Shown here: in pieces, positions 1 through 6,083 of the stretch
Layout: each line of letters starts with the position of its first letter
Numbering within the stretch: the first letter of the stretch is position 1
From: Eudoraea sp.
GTDB taxonomy: Bacteria; Bacteroidota; Bacteroidia; Flavobacteriales; Flavobacteriaceae
Length of the DNA stretch: 8,561 nt
Assembly (NCBI GenBank): GCA_013042125.1
Contig: JABDQS010000045.1
Span: forward strand, 1-8,561
Direction: 5' to 3'
The notes under the pieces: generated by a model
Database searches by the model: none
Told to the model about the DNA's origin: nothing
What the model saw: the letters and a program-made list of their open reading frames with translations, nothing else
Program-made: the position numbers and the translations under genes

Positions 1-422
1 AATCTTGCTTCGGCAATATTATGAGTAAGGGGTTTTTCGACATAGGCGTGTTTCTTAGCACGCATAAAAGGTAATGCTATGGTGGCATGTGTATGGTCTG
101 GGGTAGCTACCATAACCGCGTCCATATCTTTTAATTGTTTGTCGTATACCTTACGAAAATCTTTGTATCGATTTACATCAGGGAAGAATTCATAAACTTG
201 TGCCGCCCTTCTCTCATCTACATCGCAAAACGAAACAAATTTCACCTTCCCCGTTTCCTGCAGATCCCTGATAACGCCGGAACCGCGCCCACCAACGCCA
301 AATGCTCCAACATAAAGTGTATCGCTGGGAGGAACATGACCTTTGCCTAAAACATAACTTGGAACAATAGAAAAAACAGCGGTGGAAGCTGATACATTCT
401 TGATAAATTTTCGCCTTTGCAT
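1..422 (-). CDS. Gfo/Idh/MocA-family oxidoreductase, Tat-exported, partial (C-terminus off the left edge)
   Basis: This is the first 140 codons of an NAD(P)-dependent oxidoreductase of the Gfo/Idh/MocA family, which typically acts on sugars, inositols or their derivatives. The start is the ATG at 422. The N-terminus MQRRKFIKN followed by a hydrophobic stretch matches a twin-arginine (Tat) signal, so the enzyme is probably folded with its cofactor and exported to the periplasm. After the signal comes a Rossmann beta strand and glycine-rich loop (GAFGVGGRGSGVI, about residues 38-50), then an acidic residue after the second strand (FCDVDERR), the MVATPDHTH strand-loop, and the family signature EKPLTHN near residues 130-136. 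The C-terminal substrate domain lies outside the window, so the substrate cannot be named. Tat-exported family members are common in Bacteroidota glycan-degradation regions, but no such genes are visible here. A weak -7-like TATCTTCC sits at 448-455 on this strand. Confidence 0.93.
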   Translation of the reverse strand, partial: MQRRKFIKNVSASTAVFSIVPSYVLGKGHVPPSDTLYVGAFGVGGRGSGVIRDLQETGKVKFVSFCDVDERRAAQVYEFFPDVNRYKDFRKVYDKQLKDMDAVMVATPDHTHATIALPFMRAKKHAYVEKPLTHNIAEAR

Positions 423-455
423 ATGGAAATGTTTTTTAAATGAAGTCGGAAGATA

Positions 456-483
456 CAAAAAAAGCAGTCCTTGAATTGACCAC
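456..483 (-). terminator. weak intrinsic terminator candidate downstream of the HD gene
   Basis: On the minus strand, GTGGTC (483-478) can pair with GACTGC (469-464), two of the six pairs being G-U wobbles, and a run of seven T follows (463-457). This would end the plsC-HD transcript before the oxidoreductase. A second, longer hairpin nearer the HD stop pairs CCTTACAG (530-523) with CTGTGAGG (510-503), with one wobble, but has only a poor T tract. Either or both may contribute; the stems are weak. Confidence 0.35.
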
Positions 484-533
484 ATCAGTCATAAAATTTG
501 AACCTCACAGCATGTTTCTAAACTGTAAGGATC

Positions 534-1193
534 TTATTGTGTCCCGTTCCATTCTCCATAGAATTGCTCCAGATATTGCAGTAGAAAAGCATGCCTTTTT
601 AAGGCGATCTTAGTCCCTGTTGTGGTGTTCATTTTGTCTTTGAGAAGGAGTAGTTTCTCATAAAAATGGTTGATAGTAGGGCTCTTAGAATTTTTGTATT
701 CCTCCTTGGTCAGTTCTAAATTGGGGGCAATTTCAGGATCGTAGAGGGTTCTATTCTTAAAACCGCCGTAGTGAAAAGCACGGGCTATTCCTATGGCACC
801 TATAGCGTCTAACCTGTCTGCATCCTGGACCACCATTAATTCAATTGGATGCTTTGTATTCTTATTTTCCCCGATGCTATTTTTAAATGAAATATGTTCA
901 ATGATAAAGCATACTTTGTCAATTACGTCCTTTTCTACCTCCAGGGAATTAAGGAATTCCCTGGCCATATCAGGACCTACTCTTTCATCCCCTTGATGAA
1001 ATTTAGCATCGGCGATATCGTGTAATAAAGCGCCAAGGCTCACGATCAATACATCCACGTTCTCATCTTTTGCGATCAGCAGGGCATTGCGAAAAACACG
1101 TTGTGTATGGAACCAATCATGACCTGCTTCTGCATCTTTCAGGATTTCTTTTACGAAGGCTATAGTCTCTTCAACTAAAGAAGTAGTTTTCAT
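534..1193 (-). CDS. HD-domain metal-dependent phosphohydrolase (YedJ/YpgQ-like)
   Basis: A 219-residue HD-superfamily protein, a cytosolic all-alpha metal-dependent phosphohydrolase. The metal-ligand pattern H...HD...D is complete: H29 in the N-terminal GHDWFHTQRV motif, H58-D59 in LLHDIAD, and D124 in VVQDADRLDAIGA. H25 and H100 are further conserved-looking histidines. The length and the AGHDWFHTQRV / QDADRLDAIGAIGIAR signatures match the short YedJ/YpgQ branch. From memory, Bacillus YpgQ hydrolyses nucleoside triphosphates to monophosphate and pyrophosphate, so a nucleotide substrate is plausible but not shown. The start ATG at 1193 overlaps the stop of the upstream acyltransferase by four bases (ATGA), so it is very probably translationally coupled to that gene. 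No signal peptide or membrane segment is seen. Confidence 0.9.
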   Translation of the reverse strand: MKTTSLVEETIAFVKEILKDAEAGHDWFHTQRVFRNALLIAKDENVDVLIVSLGALLHDIADAKFHQGDERVGPDMAREFLNSLEVEKDVIDKVCFIIEHISFKNSIGENKNTKHPIELMVVQDADRLDAIGAIGIARAFHYGGFKNRTLYDPEIAPNLELTKEEYKNSKSPTINHFYEKLLLLKDKMNTTTGTKIALKRHAFLLQYLEQFYGEWNGTQ

Positions 1194-1927
1194 GCGGTAA
1201 AGCGAATATCGTTGGTTATAACCTCTTCTGCCCTGGCTAGCAATATATCAGAATCGCCGGTATTTTCCATTGGGGCATGTACTTTAAAATACAAATGAGA
1301 TCCTATGCCGTACGGGAATTTACCATAGCGTAACATTTTCCATGAATTGTTGATGCTTATGGGGACAATAAGTGCTGAAGGGGACTGTTTCATCAGTACT
1401 TTTAATCCGGTGAGTTGAAATTTCTTTGGCTGTCCGGTTCTGCTTCTCGTACCCTCCGGAAATATGACTGCACTTCTTTTATTTGTTTCAATATATTTAC
1501 CCAATTTGGCAATAGCCACAAGGGCTTGTTTACTATCCTTCCGATCTATTAAGGCAGAGCCGCCATGTCTGAGATTATATGATACACTGGGAATACCTTT
1601 TCCTAATTCTATCTTGCTTACGAATTTTGGATGATATTTTCTCATATACCAGATAATAGGAGGAATATCATTCATGCTTTGATGATTCGAAACTATGATC
1701 AGTGGCACGCCTTCAGGGATGTTGTGATCGTTTTGAAAAGTGTAACGTGTTCCCAGCAGGTAAGTACACCAAATAAGCATAAGGTTTAGGTAGCTTACAC
1801 TTTTTTGATGGGCATCATAACCAAACCAGTTAAAACATATCCATTGAATAGGGTGAAATACGACAAGTACAATTCCAAAAAAAAGGAAGTAAAAGCAGGT
1901 TAAAGGATATGCCAGAAGTTTACGCAT
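1190..1927 (-). CDS. plsC: 1-acyl-sn-glycerol-3-phosphate acyltransferase family protein (PlsC-like)
   Basis: A 245-residue membrane-associated acyltransferase of the PlsC/LPLAT family, which transfers an acyl chain to lysophosphatidic acid (or another acceptor) during phospholipid synthesis at the inner face of the membrane. Family blocks occur in order: the catalytic HX4D in NHQSMND (H82, D87), block II GSALIDRK (123-130), block III FPEGTRSRTG (156-165) for the glycerol phosphate, and a hydrophobic proline block around VPISI (188-192). A hydrophobic N-terminal segment (about residues 8-32) should anchor it. The start chosen is ATG 1927. A TTG ten codons upstream lies inside a terminator hairpin and is rejected. 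The stop overlaps the next gene (HD phosphohydrolase) by ATGA. The acceptor could also be an ornithine or other lipid, since the family is broad. Confidence 0.9.
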   Translation of the reverse strand: MRKLLAYPLTCFYFLFFGIVLVVFHPIQWICFNWFGYDAHQKSVSYLNLMLIWCTYLLGTRYTFQNDHNIPEGVPLIIVSNHQSMNDIPPIIWYMRKYHPKFVSKIELGKGIPSVSYNLRHGGSALIDRKDSKQALVAIAKLGKYIETNKRSAVIFPEGTRSRTGQPKKFQLTGLKVLMKQSPSALIVPISINNSWKMLRYGKFPYGIGSHLYFKVHAPMENTGDSDILLARAEEVITNDIRFTA

Positions 1928-1931
1928 AGTA

Positions 1932-1939
1932 CAAAAATA
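1932..1939 (-). promoter_or_regulatory. candidate -7 element TATTTTTG for plsC
   Basis: On the minus strand TATTTTTG matches the Bacteroidota -7 consensus TAnnTTTG and lies four bases before the plsC ATG, so the transcript would be nearly leaderless. A TTTG in the terminator hairpin 15 bases upstream could serve as the -33 element, though the usual spacing is somewhat longer. The element lies in the T-tract of the upstream gene's terminator, so it may be a chance match in a T-rich run. Confidence 0.35.
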
Positions 1940-1964
1940 AAAAACCGCACTTACCAAAGTGCGG
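1933..1964 (-). terminator. intrinsic terminator of the bacilliredoxin gene
   Basis: Read on the minus strand, CCGCACTT (1964-1957), a TGGT loop and AAGTGCGG (1952-1945) form a perfect 8-bp stem, immediately followed by T6-A-T5 (1944-1933). This is a textbook rho-independent terminator. It begins 25 bases after the bacilliredoxin stop and points only leftwards, since no T-run follows the stem on the plus strand. It separates the bacilliredoxin transcript from plsC. Confidence 0.9.
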
Positions 1965-1989
1965 TGTATAAGATAAAACTTATGGGCGT

Positions 1990-2400
1990 TTAACAGAATT
2001 CGTTATAGGCCTCAGATAAATTTTCAGCTATCATTTCAGCAGGCCTTCCTTCTATATGATGTCTCTCGATCATATGAACCAGCTCGCCATTTTTAAAAAG
2101 AGCCATACTGGGTGATGAAGGAGGGAATGGAACCATTAGATTTCGGGCCGCATCCACTGCTTCCGTATCTACACCGGCAAATACGGTAATTAAATGATCT
2201 GGTTTTTTATTGTTTCGCAAACTTAATTTGGCTGCAGGTCTTGCGTTTGCTGCAGCACATCCACAAACAGAATTAACTACCACAAGGGTAGTTCCTTCCA
2301 TCTTAAGGGCGTTTTCAACGGCCTCTGCGGTATATAATTCTTCAAAACCAGCCGAAGCCAGGTCCTGTCTCATGGGTTTTACTAATTCAGCAGGGTACAT
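1990..2400 (-). CDS. BrxA/BrxB-family bacilliredoxin (YphP/YqiW type, DUF1094)
   Basis: A 136-residue thioredoxin-fold protein of the BrxA/BrxB family. In Firmicutes these remove bacillithiol from oxidised protein thiols. The active site is the unusual CGC motif in VVNSVCGCAAA (C46, C48), which replaces the CxxC of thioredoxins, and the PSSPSMALF segment (94-102) holds the cis-proline-type loop. The strand pattern TTLVVVNS and HLITVFAGVD fits the fold. The protein ends in Cys (C136), as I recall YphP also does. The start chosen is ATG 2400 (MYPAELV), which fits family length. A TTG 13 codons upstream overlaps the probable promoter and is rejected. It is monocistronic, with a TATCTTTG element upstream and a strong terminator downstream. 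Bacillithiol genes are known in some Bacteroidota, but none is in this window, so the partner thiol is inferred. Confidence 0.92.
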   Translation of the reverse strand: MYPAELVKPMRQDLASAGFEELYTAEAVENALKMEGTTLVVVNSVCGCAAANARPAAKLSLRNNKKPDHLITVFAGVDTEAVDAARNLMVPFPPSSPSMALFKNGELVHMIERHHIEGRPAEMIAENLSEAYNEFC

Positions 2401-2426
2401 AGTATCTTTTTTAATTTTATTCCGTG

Positions 2427-2434
2427 CAAAGATA
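2427..2434 (-). promoter_or_regulatory. -7 promoter element TATCTTTG of the bacilliredoxin gene
   Basis: On the minus strand TATCTTTG is a full match to the Bacteroidota -7 consensus TAnnTTTG, 26 bases before the ATG, giving a short leader of about 20 bases. No clear TTTG -33 element is seen; TTAA at 17 bases upstream is the nearest candidate. Confidence 0.6.
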
Positions 2435-2501
2435 ACCAAAATGTAGAACTATTAAGCTAAAGCTTTCTTAATGGACTAAGGGGTTATTAGTGGTTTAACC
2501 C

Positions 2502-2509
2502 TATCTTTG
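2502..2509 (+). promoter_or_regulatory. -7 promoter element TATCTTTG of the TerB/J-domain gene
   Basis: TATCTTTG matches TAnnTTTG exactly and lies 19 bases before the ATG at 2529, predicting a leader of about 10-15 bases. It is divergent from the identical element at 2427-2434 on the other strand. A convincing -33 TTTG is not visible, though TTA/TTAG-like sequence occurs around 2484-2490. Confidence 0.6.
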
Positions 2510-2528
2510 CCAAAATTTTTTACAATAC

Positions 2529-3260
2529 ATGATTCGTTGGATAGCCGCTATTTTAGGGTATTTTTTATTTCGTTTACCGGGTGCCATCATTGGGTTTCTG
2601 GTTGGGAGTTTCATGGACAACTTTAGCTCGGGCTCCAATCCACGTTCTATATTTGAAGATCTGTCCCGTCAGAAGGTTTCCCCGGCCGACTTTGAGTTGA
2701 ATCTACTGTCTTTGTGTTCTTTAGTGATCAAAGCAGATGGACAGGTAAGTCAACGAGAATTAGATTATGTAAGGCAGTACTTCCTCAGCACCTATGGGAA
2801 AGAGAAGGCAAATGCCATTTTCAGAACGTTTAATGAGGTAATTAAGAAACGTGAGATCTCTGCACAACGGATATGTACCTATTTAAATCAGCGTACTCGC
2901 TATGAGGTGCGTTTGCAACTGCTGCATTTTTTATTTGCTATTGCCCAATCTGATGGGTCTATCAGTGCCCCTGAGATCAATAAGATCCGTGAGATAGCGG
3001 GCTATTTACGTATTGGAGCCAGCGATTTTGGAAGTATTAAGGCCATGTTCGTCAAGGCTGCGGATAATGCCTATAAGATCCTGGAGATAGAAAAGAGTGC
3101 TTCTGATGATGAGGTTAAGAAAGCCTACAGAACGATGGCAAAAAAGTACCATCCGGATAGGGTTAATACGGAAAATGAGGCTATTAAAAAAGGAGCAGAG
3201 GAGAAGTTTAAGGAAGTTCAGAAGGCCTATGAACAGATTCAGAAACAACGTGGAATGTAA
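2529..3260 (+). CDS. membrane-anchored TerB plus J-domain protein (DjlA-like co-chaperone)
   Basis: A 243-residue protein with DjlA architecture. The N-terminal hydrophobic segment (about residues 4-28, with glycines and [11 protein letters not shown]) is a membrane anchor or short hairpin. It is followed by a TerB-like helical domain (about 55-165) containing two acidic repeats, [13 protein letters not shown] (67-79) and [12 protein letters not shown] (139-150). The C-terminal J domain (about 181-238) has the DnaK-stimulating HPD tripeptide at 208-210 within MAKKYHPDR, preceded by [21 protein letters not shown]. It should recruit and stimulate the DnaK/Hsp70 ATPase at the inner membrane, with the TerB part possibly binding metal or partners. 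The start ATG is supported by the promoter 19 bases upstream and by the immediate anchor segment. The stop is 14 bases before the HupE-like gene, suggesting an operon. The client is unknown. Confidence 0.92.
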   Translation: MIRWIAAILGYFLFRLPGAIIGFLVGSFMDNFSSGSNPRSIFEDLSRQKVSPADFELNLLSLCSLVIKADGQVSQRELDYVRQYFLSTYGKEKANAIFRTFNEVIKKREISAQRICTYLNQRTRYEVRLQLLHFLFAIAQSDGSISAPEINKIREIAGYLRIGASDFGSIKAMFVKAADNAYKILEIEKSASDDEVKKAYRTMAKKYHPDRVNTENEAIKKGAEEKFKEVQKAYEQIQKQRGM

Positions 3261-3274
3261 TCTTTTATAGCACT

Positions 3275-3859
3275 TTGGAAGGTTTTTTATTTTATATAGA
3301 ATTAGGATTAGGTCATGTATTAGATATCAATGCCTATGACCATATACTTTTCCTGGCAGCATTGGCTTTACCATTTACGTTTCGCTTATGGAAACAGATA
3401 CTTACTCTGGTTACCATCTTTACAGTAGCGCATTGCCTTTCATTGGCGTTTTCGGTTTATGAGATCGTTGAAGTAAATGTAGCATGGATAGAATTTTTAA
3501 TTCCAATTACCATATTAGTGACCGCATTATTCAATGTAAAAGAGGTTGTGAAAAAGGATACTATACTTAATTTTAAATTGCAAAGTGCCGCTACAGCCTT
3601 TTTTGGATTGATACATGGCTTTGGATTCTCAAATTATTTTAAGATGCTTATGGCAGGAGAGGACAGTAAATTAAATCCGTTGCTTGGCTTTGCCACCGGA
3701 ATAGAATTATCGCAGATCGTTATAATTATAGGCGTACTGCTGCTGGCATTTTTACTGGTTGAGAGACTTACACTTCCAAAAAAATATTTTGTGATGGGCT
3801 TTTCAATTATTGTGATCCTTATCACACTGCCCATGATCTATAATACATGGCCGGGTTAA
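3275..3859 (+). CDS. HupE/UreJ-family integral membrane protein
   Basis: A 194-residue polytopic membrane protein with about six hydrophobic helices, resembling the HupE/UreJ family, some members of which are proposed nickel or cobalt permeases. Conserved-looking polar residues sit in the helices: GHVLDINAYDHILFL (H14, D17, D22, H23), VAHCLSLA (H53), GLIHGFGFSN (H114) and ATGIELSQ (E144). This His/Asp/Glu pattern is typical of the family and suggests metal coordination. The start is TTG at 3275. No ATG occurs in frame between the previous stop and the conserved GLGHVLD segment, and the TTG gives the usual short N-terminus. It follows the DjlA-like gene by 14 bases. No hydrogenase, urease or cobalamin gene is nearby, so the metal substrate is unproven and another role is possible. 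Confidence 0.85.
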   Translation: MEGFLFYIELGLGHVLDINAYDHILFLAALALPFTFRLWKQILTLVTIFTVAHCLSLAFSVYEIVEVNVAWIEFLIPITILVTALFNVKEVVKKDTILNFKLQSAATAFFGLIHGFGFSNYFKMLMAGEDSKLNPLLGFATGIELSQIVIIIGVLLLAFLLVERLTLPKKYFVMGFSIIVILITLPMIYNTWPG

Positions 3860-3941
3860 AGAATTTTATAGTTTATAAGAACCTGCCGAAAGAAACAACC
3901 TAAGTATAATTCCTTCTTCTTATCGGTTTTAATTAAATATT

Positions 3942-3955
3942 AACCATTAATGGTT
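3942..3955. promoter_or_regulatory. 14-bp perfect palindrome, possible operator
   Basis: AACCATTAATGGTT is self-complementary and lies two bases upstream of the TTG used as the -33 element of the candidate dCMP deaminase promoter. Its position would suit a dimeric regulator. It is AT-rich and single-copy in this window as far as I can see, so it may be chance. Confidence 0.3.
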
Positions 3956-3956
3956 G

Positions 3957-3984
3957 TTGAACTATTTCAAAGCAGGTATCTTAG
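3957..3984 (+). promoter_or_regulatory. candidate promoter of the dCMP deaminase / ctpA operon
   Basis: TTG at 3957-3959, a 17-base spacer and TATCTTAG at 3977-3984 resemble the Bacteroidota pattern TTTG-N17-20-TAnnTTTG, with one mismatch in the -7 element. It would give a leader of about 30-35 bases before the GTG at 4024. It lies in the 164-bp spacer after the HupE-like gene, in which no convincing terminator was found. Confidence 0.5.
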
Positions 3985-4023
3985 TGCTTTCCATTTATAC
4001 AAAGAATAATCGATTAAGAGTTA

Positions 4024-4464
4024 GTGACGAAAAAGAAGCAATTGAAGTATGACAAGGCCTACCTGAGGATGGCCCATGAATGGGGAAAATTGTCTTACTG
4101 TGTTCGAAGACAAGTTGGGGCTATAGTCGTAAAGGATCGTATGATCATATCAGATGGATACAATGGCACGCCAACCGGGTTTGAGAATATTTGTGAGGAC
4201 GACGATGGATATACCAAATGGTATGTTTTGCATGCAGAGGCGAATGCCCTTTCTAAAGTAGCTTCCTCAACTCAGTCTTGCGAAGGGGCCACATTGTACA
4301 TTACATTATCTCCTTGCAGAGAATGTAGTAAACTCATACACCAATCTGGTATAAAACGCGTTGTATACCAAATAGCATATAAGGATGACTCAGGGCTGCA
4401 ATTTCTGGAAAGAGCGGGGATCGTTCTGGAACATCTTCCTCATATTTTGGAAGAAAACGAATAA
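4024..4464 (+). CDS. deoxycytidylate (dCMP) deaminase family protein
   Basis: A 146-residue zinc-dependent deaminase. The best reading is dCMP deaminase, converting dCMP to dUMP for dTMP synthesis. Zinc ligands are H70 in HAEANAL and C98 and C101 in SPCRECSKL, and E72 is the proton shuttle. The N-terminal part RRQVGAIVVKDRMIISDGYNGTPTGFENICED (positions 28-59) holds the dCMP-deaminase-type NGTPTGF loop that separates this group from cytidine and guanine deaminases. The naturally competent-cell protein ComEB belongs to the same family. The start is GTG at 4024, because no in-frame ATG precedes the conserved YLRMAHEWGKLS segment at residue 13 onward. The ctpA gene starts six bases after the stop, so the two are probably co-transcribed from the promoter near 3957-3984. 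Confidence 0.92.
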   Translation: MTKKKQLKYDKAYLRMAHEWGKLSYCVRRQVGAIVVKDRMIISDGYNGTPTGFENICEDDDGYTKWYVLHAEANALSKVASSTQSCEGATLYITLSPCRECSKLIHQSGIKRVVYQIAYKDDSGLQFLERAGIVLEHLPHILEENE

Positions 4465-4470
4465 GATTTC

Positions 4471-6075
4471 ATGAAGAAATATCATTACATATGGCCCATG
4501 ATCATTGCCTTAGCTATGGCATTGGGTGTGCTTATAGGAGGCAAGCTTCATTTTAATGATTCGCCCGAAAAGTTATTTTCCACCAACTCTAAGAAGGATA
4601 AACTCAACCGACTCATAGATTATATAGATTATGAGTATGTAGATGAGATCAATACGGATAGTATCGTAGATGTAACCGTCAATAATATCCTGGAAAAATT
4701 AGATCCGCATTCCGTGTATATTCCAAAGGAAGAATTAACCCAGGTTTCTGAGAATATGAAAGGTGATTTTGTGGGTATCGGGATCAATTTTTATATGTAT
4801 AAGGACACTATTACAGTTATCCGGACAATTGAGAATGGACCAAGTTTCCTTAAAGGAATAGAACCCGGGGATAGGATATTGGTTGCAGATAACGACACCT
4901 TGTTCGGCAAGAATTTACCCAGTAGTCGTATTGTCAGTACTTTGAAAGGGGAAATAGGATCTACTGTAGACCTGAAGGTATACCGGAAAACAGATAAGAA
5001 CTTTTTTACGGTAACCATTAAAAGAGACAGAGTACCCATAAAGAGTGTTGAGGCCTATTACATGCTATCACGAGATATGGGATACATAAAGATCAACAGA
5101 TTTGCAGAATCGACTTATAAAGAATTCAAAAACGCCCTTCGTTATTTACAGAAAAATGGGGCTGAGAAAATAACCTTGGATCTCAGGGACAACCCCGGGG
5201 GATATTTGGGTATTGCGGAACAAATGGCAGACGAATTTCTGAAAGAAGGAAAGCTCATTCTTTTTACCAAGAACAATAAAGGCAAAATAGACAAGATGTT
5301 TGCTTCCAAAGCAGGTTCATTCGAGGACAAACCTGTTTATGTACTCATAAACGAACGATCAGCCTCTGCAAGTGAGATCATCGCTGGTGCATTGCAGGAC
5401 AATGATGTTGGCACCATAGTAGGTCGCAGATCATTCGGTAAAGGACTTGTGCAGCGGGAGATGTCACTGGGCGATGGTTCTGCGGTACGTTTAACTGTTT
5501 CCAGGTATTTTACACCAACAGGTCGCTCTATACAACGAACGTATGAGAATGGTTACGAAGATTACTATGAGCGTTTTGAAGCGAGGTACGAGAATGGAGA
5601 ACTTTTAACTGCAGATAGTATTAAGGTAGCAGATTCTTTAAAATTTACCACCCCAAAAGGCAAAGTGGTCTACGGAGGTGGGGGCATTATCCCAGATGTG
5701 TTTGTTCCTATTGGTAATATTGAGGAAGAAACCATAAAGAGCATGGAAAGCTTTGGCTTGATCTCTCGTTTTGTGTTTGAGCATCTTGAGGAGGACCGGG
5801 AACGCTATGACATCTATGAACAGCAAGATTTCATCATGAACTTCAAGGCAGACGATATCTTATTTGAACAATTTGTAGATTATGCGGTTGGCAATAACAT
5901 CCGAATCGATTTCTATGCTTATGACCAACGCATTAAGCTATTTTTAAAAGCGGCATTGGCAGAACAATTATTCTCTCCGAATATCAGTGCTAAGATCAAG
6001 GGGGCTATAGATCCAATGCTTCAAAAGGTAATGGAACTAGACCAGCCTATGCTGAAGGAAATGGTTAAAGATTAA
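4471..6075 (+). CDS. C-terminal processing peptidase, S41 family (CtpA/Prc-like)
   Basis: A 534-residue serine endopeptidase of family S41, expected in the periplasm and tethered by an N-terminal membrane segment (about residues 7-24). The order of parts is: an N-terminal helical region ending in LDPHSVYIP (77-85), a PDZ domain (about 95-185, with the GIGINF binding loop and EPGDRIL), and the catalytic S41 core (about 190-365). The Ser/Lys pair is S299 in SASASEI and K324 in SFGKGLVQ, 25 residues apart as in E. coli Prc, with Q328 following. DLRDNPGG (237-244) is the usual core motif. The remaining 170 or so residues form a helical tail with no recognised domain, seen from memory in Bacteroidota members. 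It probably degrades or trims envelope proteins by their C-termini. It is co-oriented with, and six bases from, the dCMP deaminase gene. Confidence 0.95.
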   Translation: MKKYHYIWPMIIALAMALGVLIGGKLHFNDSPEKLFSTNSKKDKLNRLIDYIDYEYVDEINTDSIVDVTVNNILEKLDPHSVYIPKEELTQVSENMKGDFVGIGINFYMYKDTITVIRTIENGPSFLKGIEPGDRILVADNDTLFGKNLPSSRIVSTLKGEIGSTVDLKVYRKTDKNFFTVTIKRDRVPIKSVEAYYMLSRDMGYIKINRFAESTYKEFKNALRYLQKNGAEKITLDLRDNPGGYLGIAEQMADEFLKEGKLILFTKNNKGKIDKMFASKAGSFEDKPVYVLINERSASASEIIAGALQDNDVGTIVGRRSFGKGLVQREMSLGDGSAVRLTVSRYFTPTGRSIQRTYENGYEDYYERFEARYENGELLTADSIKVADSLKFTTPKGKVVYGGGGIIPDVFVPIGNIEEETIKSMESFGLISRFVFEHLEEDRERYDIYEQQDFIMNFKADDILFEQFVDYAVGNNIRIDFYAYDQRIKLFLKAALAEQLFSPNISAKIKGAIDPMLQKVMELDQPMLKEMVKD

Positions 6076-6083
6076 GAGATAAT

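Noticed and set aside
1928..1957. Upstream TTG start extending plsC by ten codons
   Set aside because: The TTG lies in the terminator hairpin of the upstream gene and the extra residues do not resemble the family; ATG 1927 is better.
2401..2439. Upstream TTG start extending the bacilliredoxin by 13 codons
   Set aside because: The extension would be translated from sequence that includes the TATCTTTG promoter element, and family proteins begin close to MYPAELV.
3852..3893. Pairing of CGGGTT with AACCTG after the HupE-like gene as a terminator
   Set aside because: The loop is nearly 30 bases, one pair is a wobble and no T-run follows.
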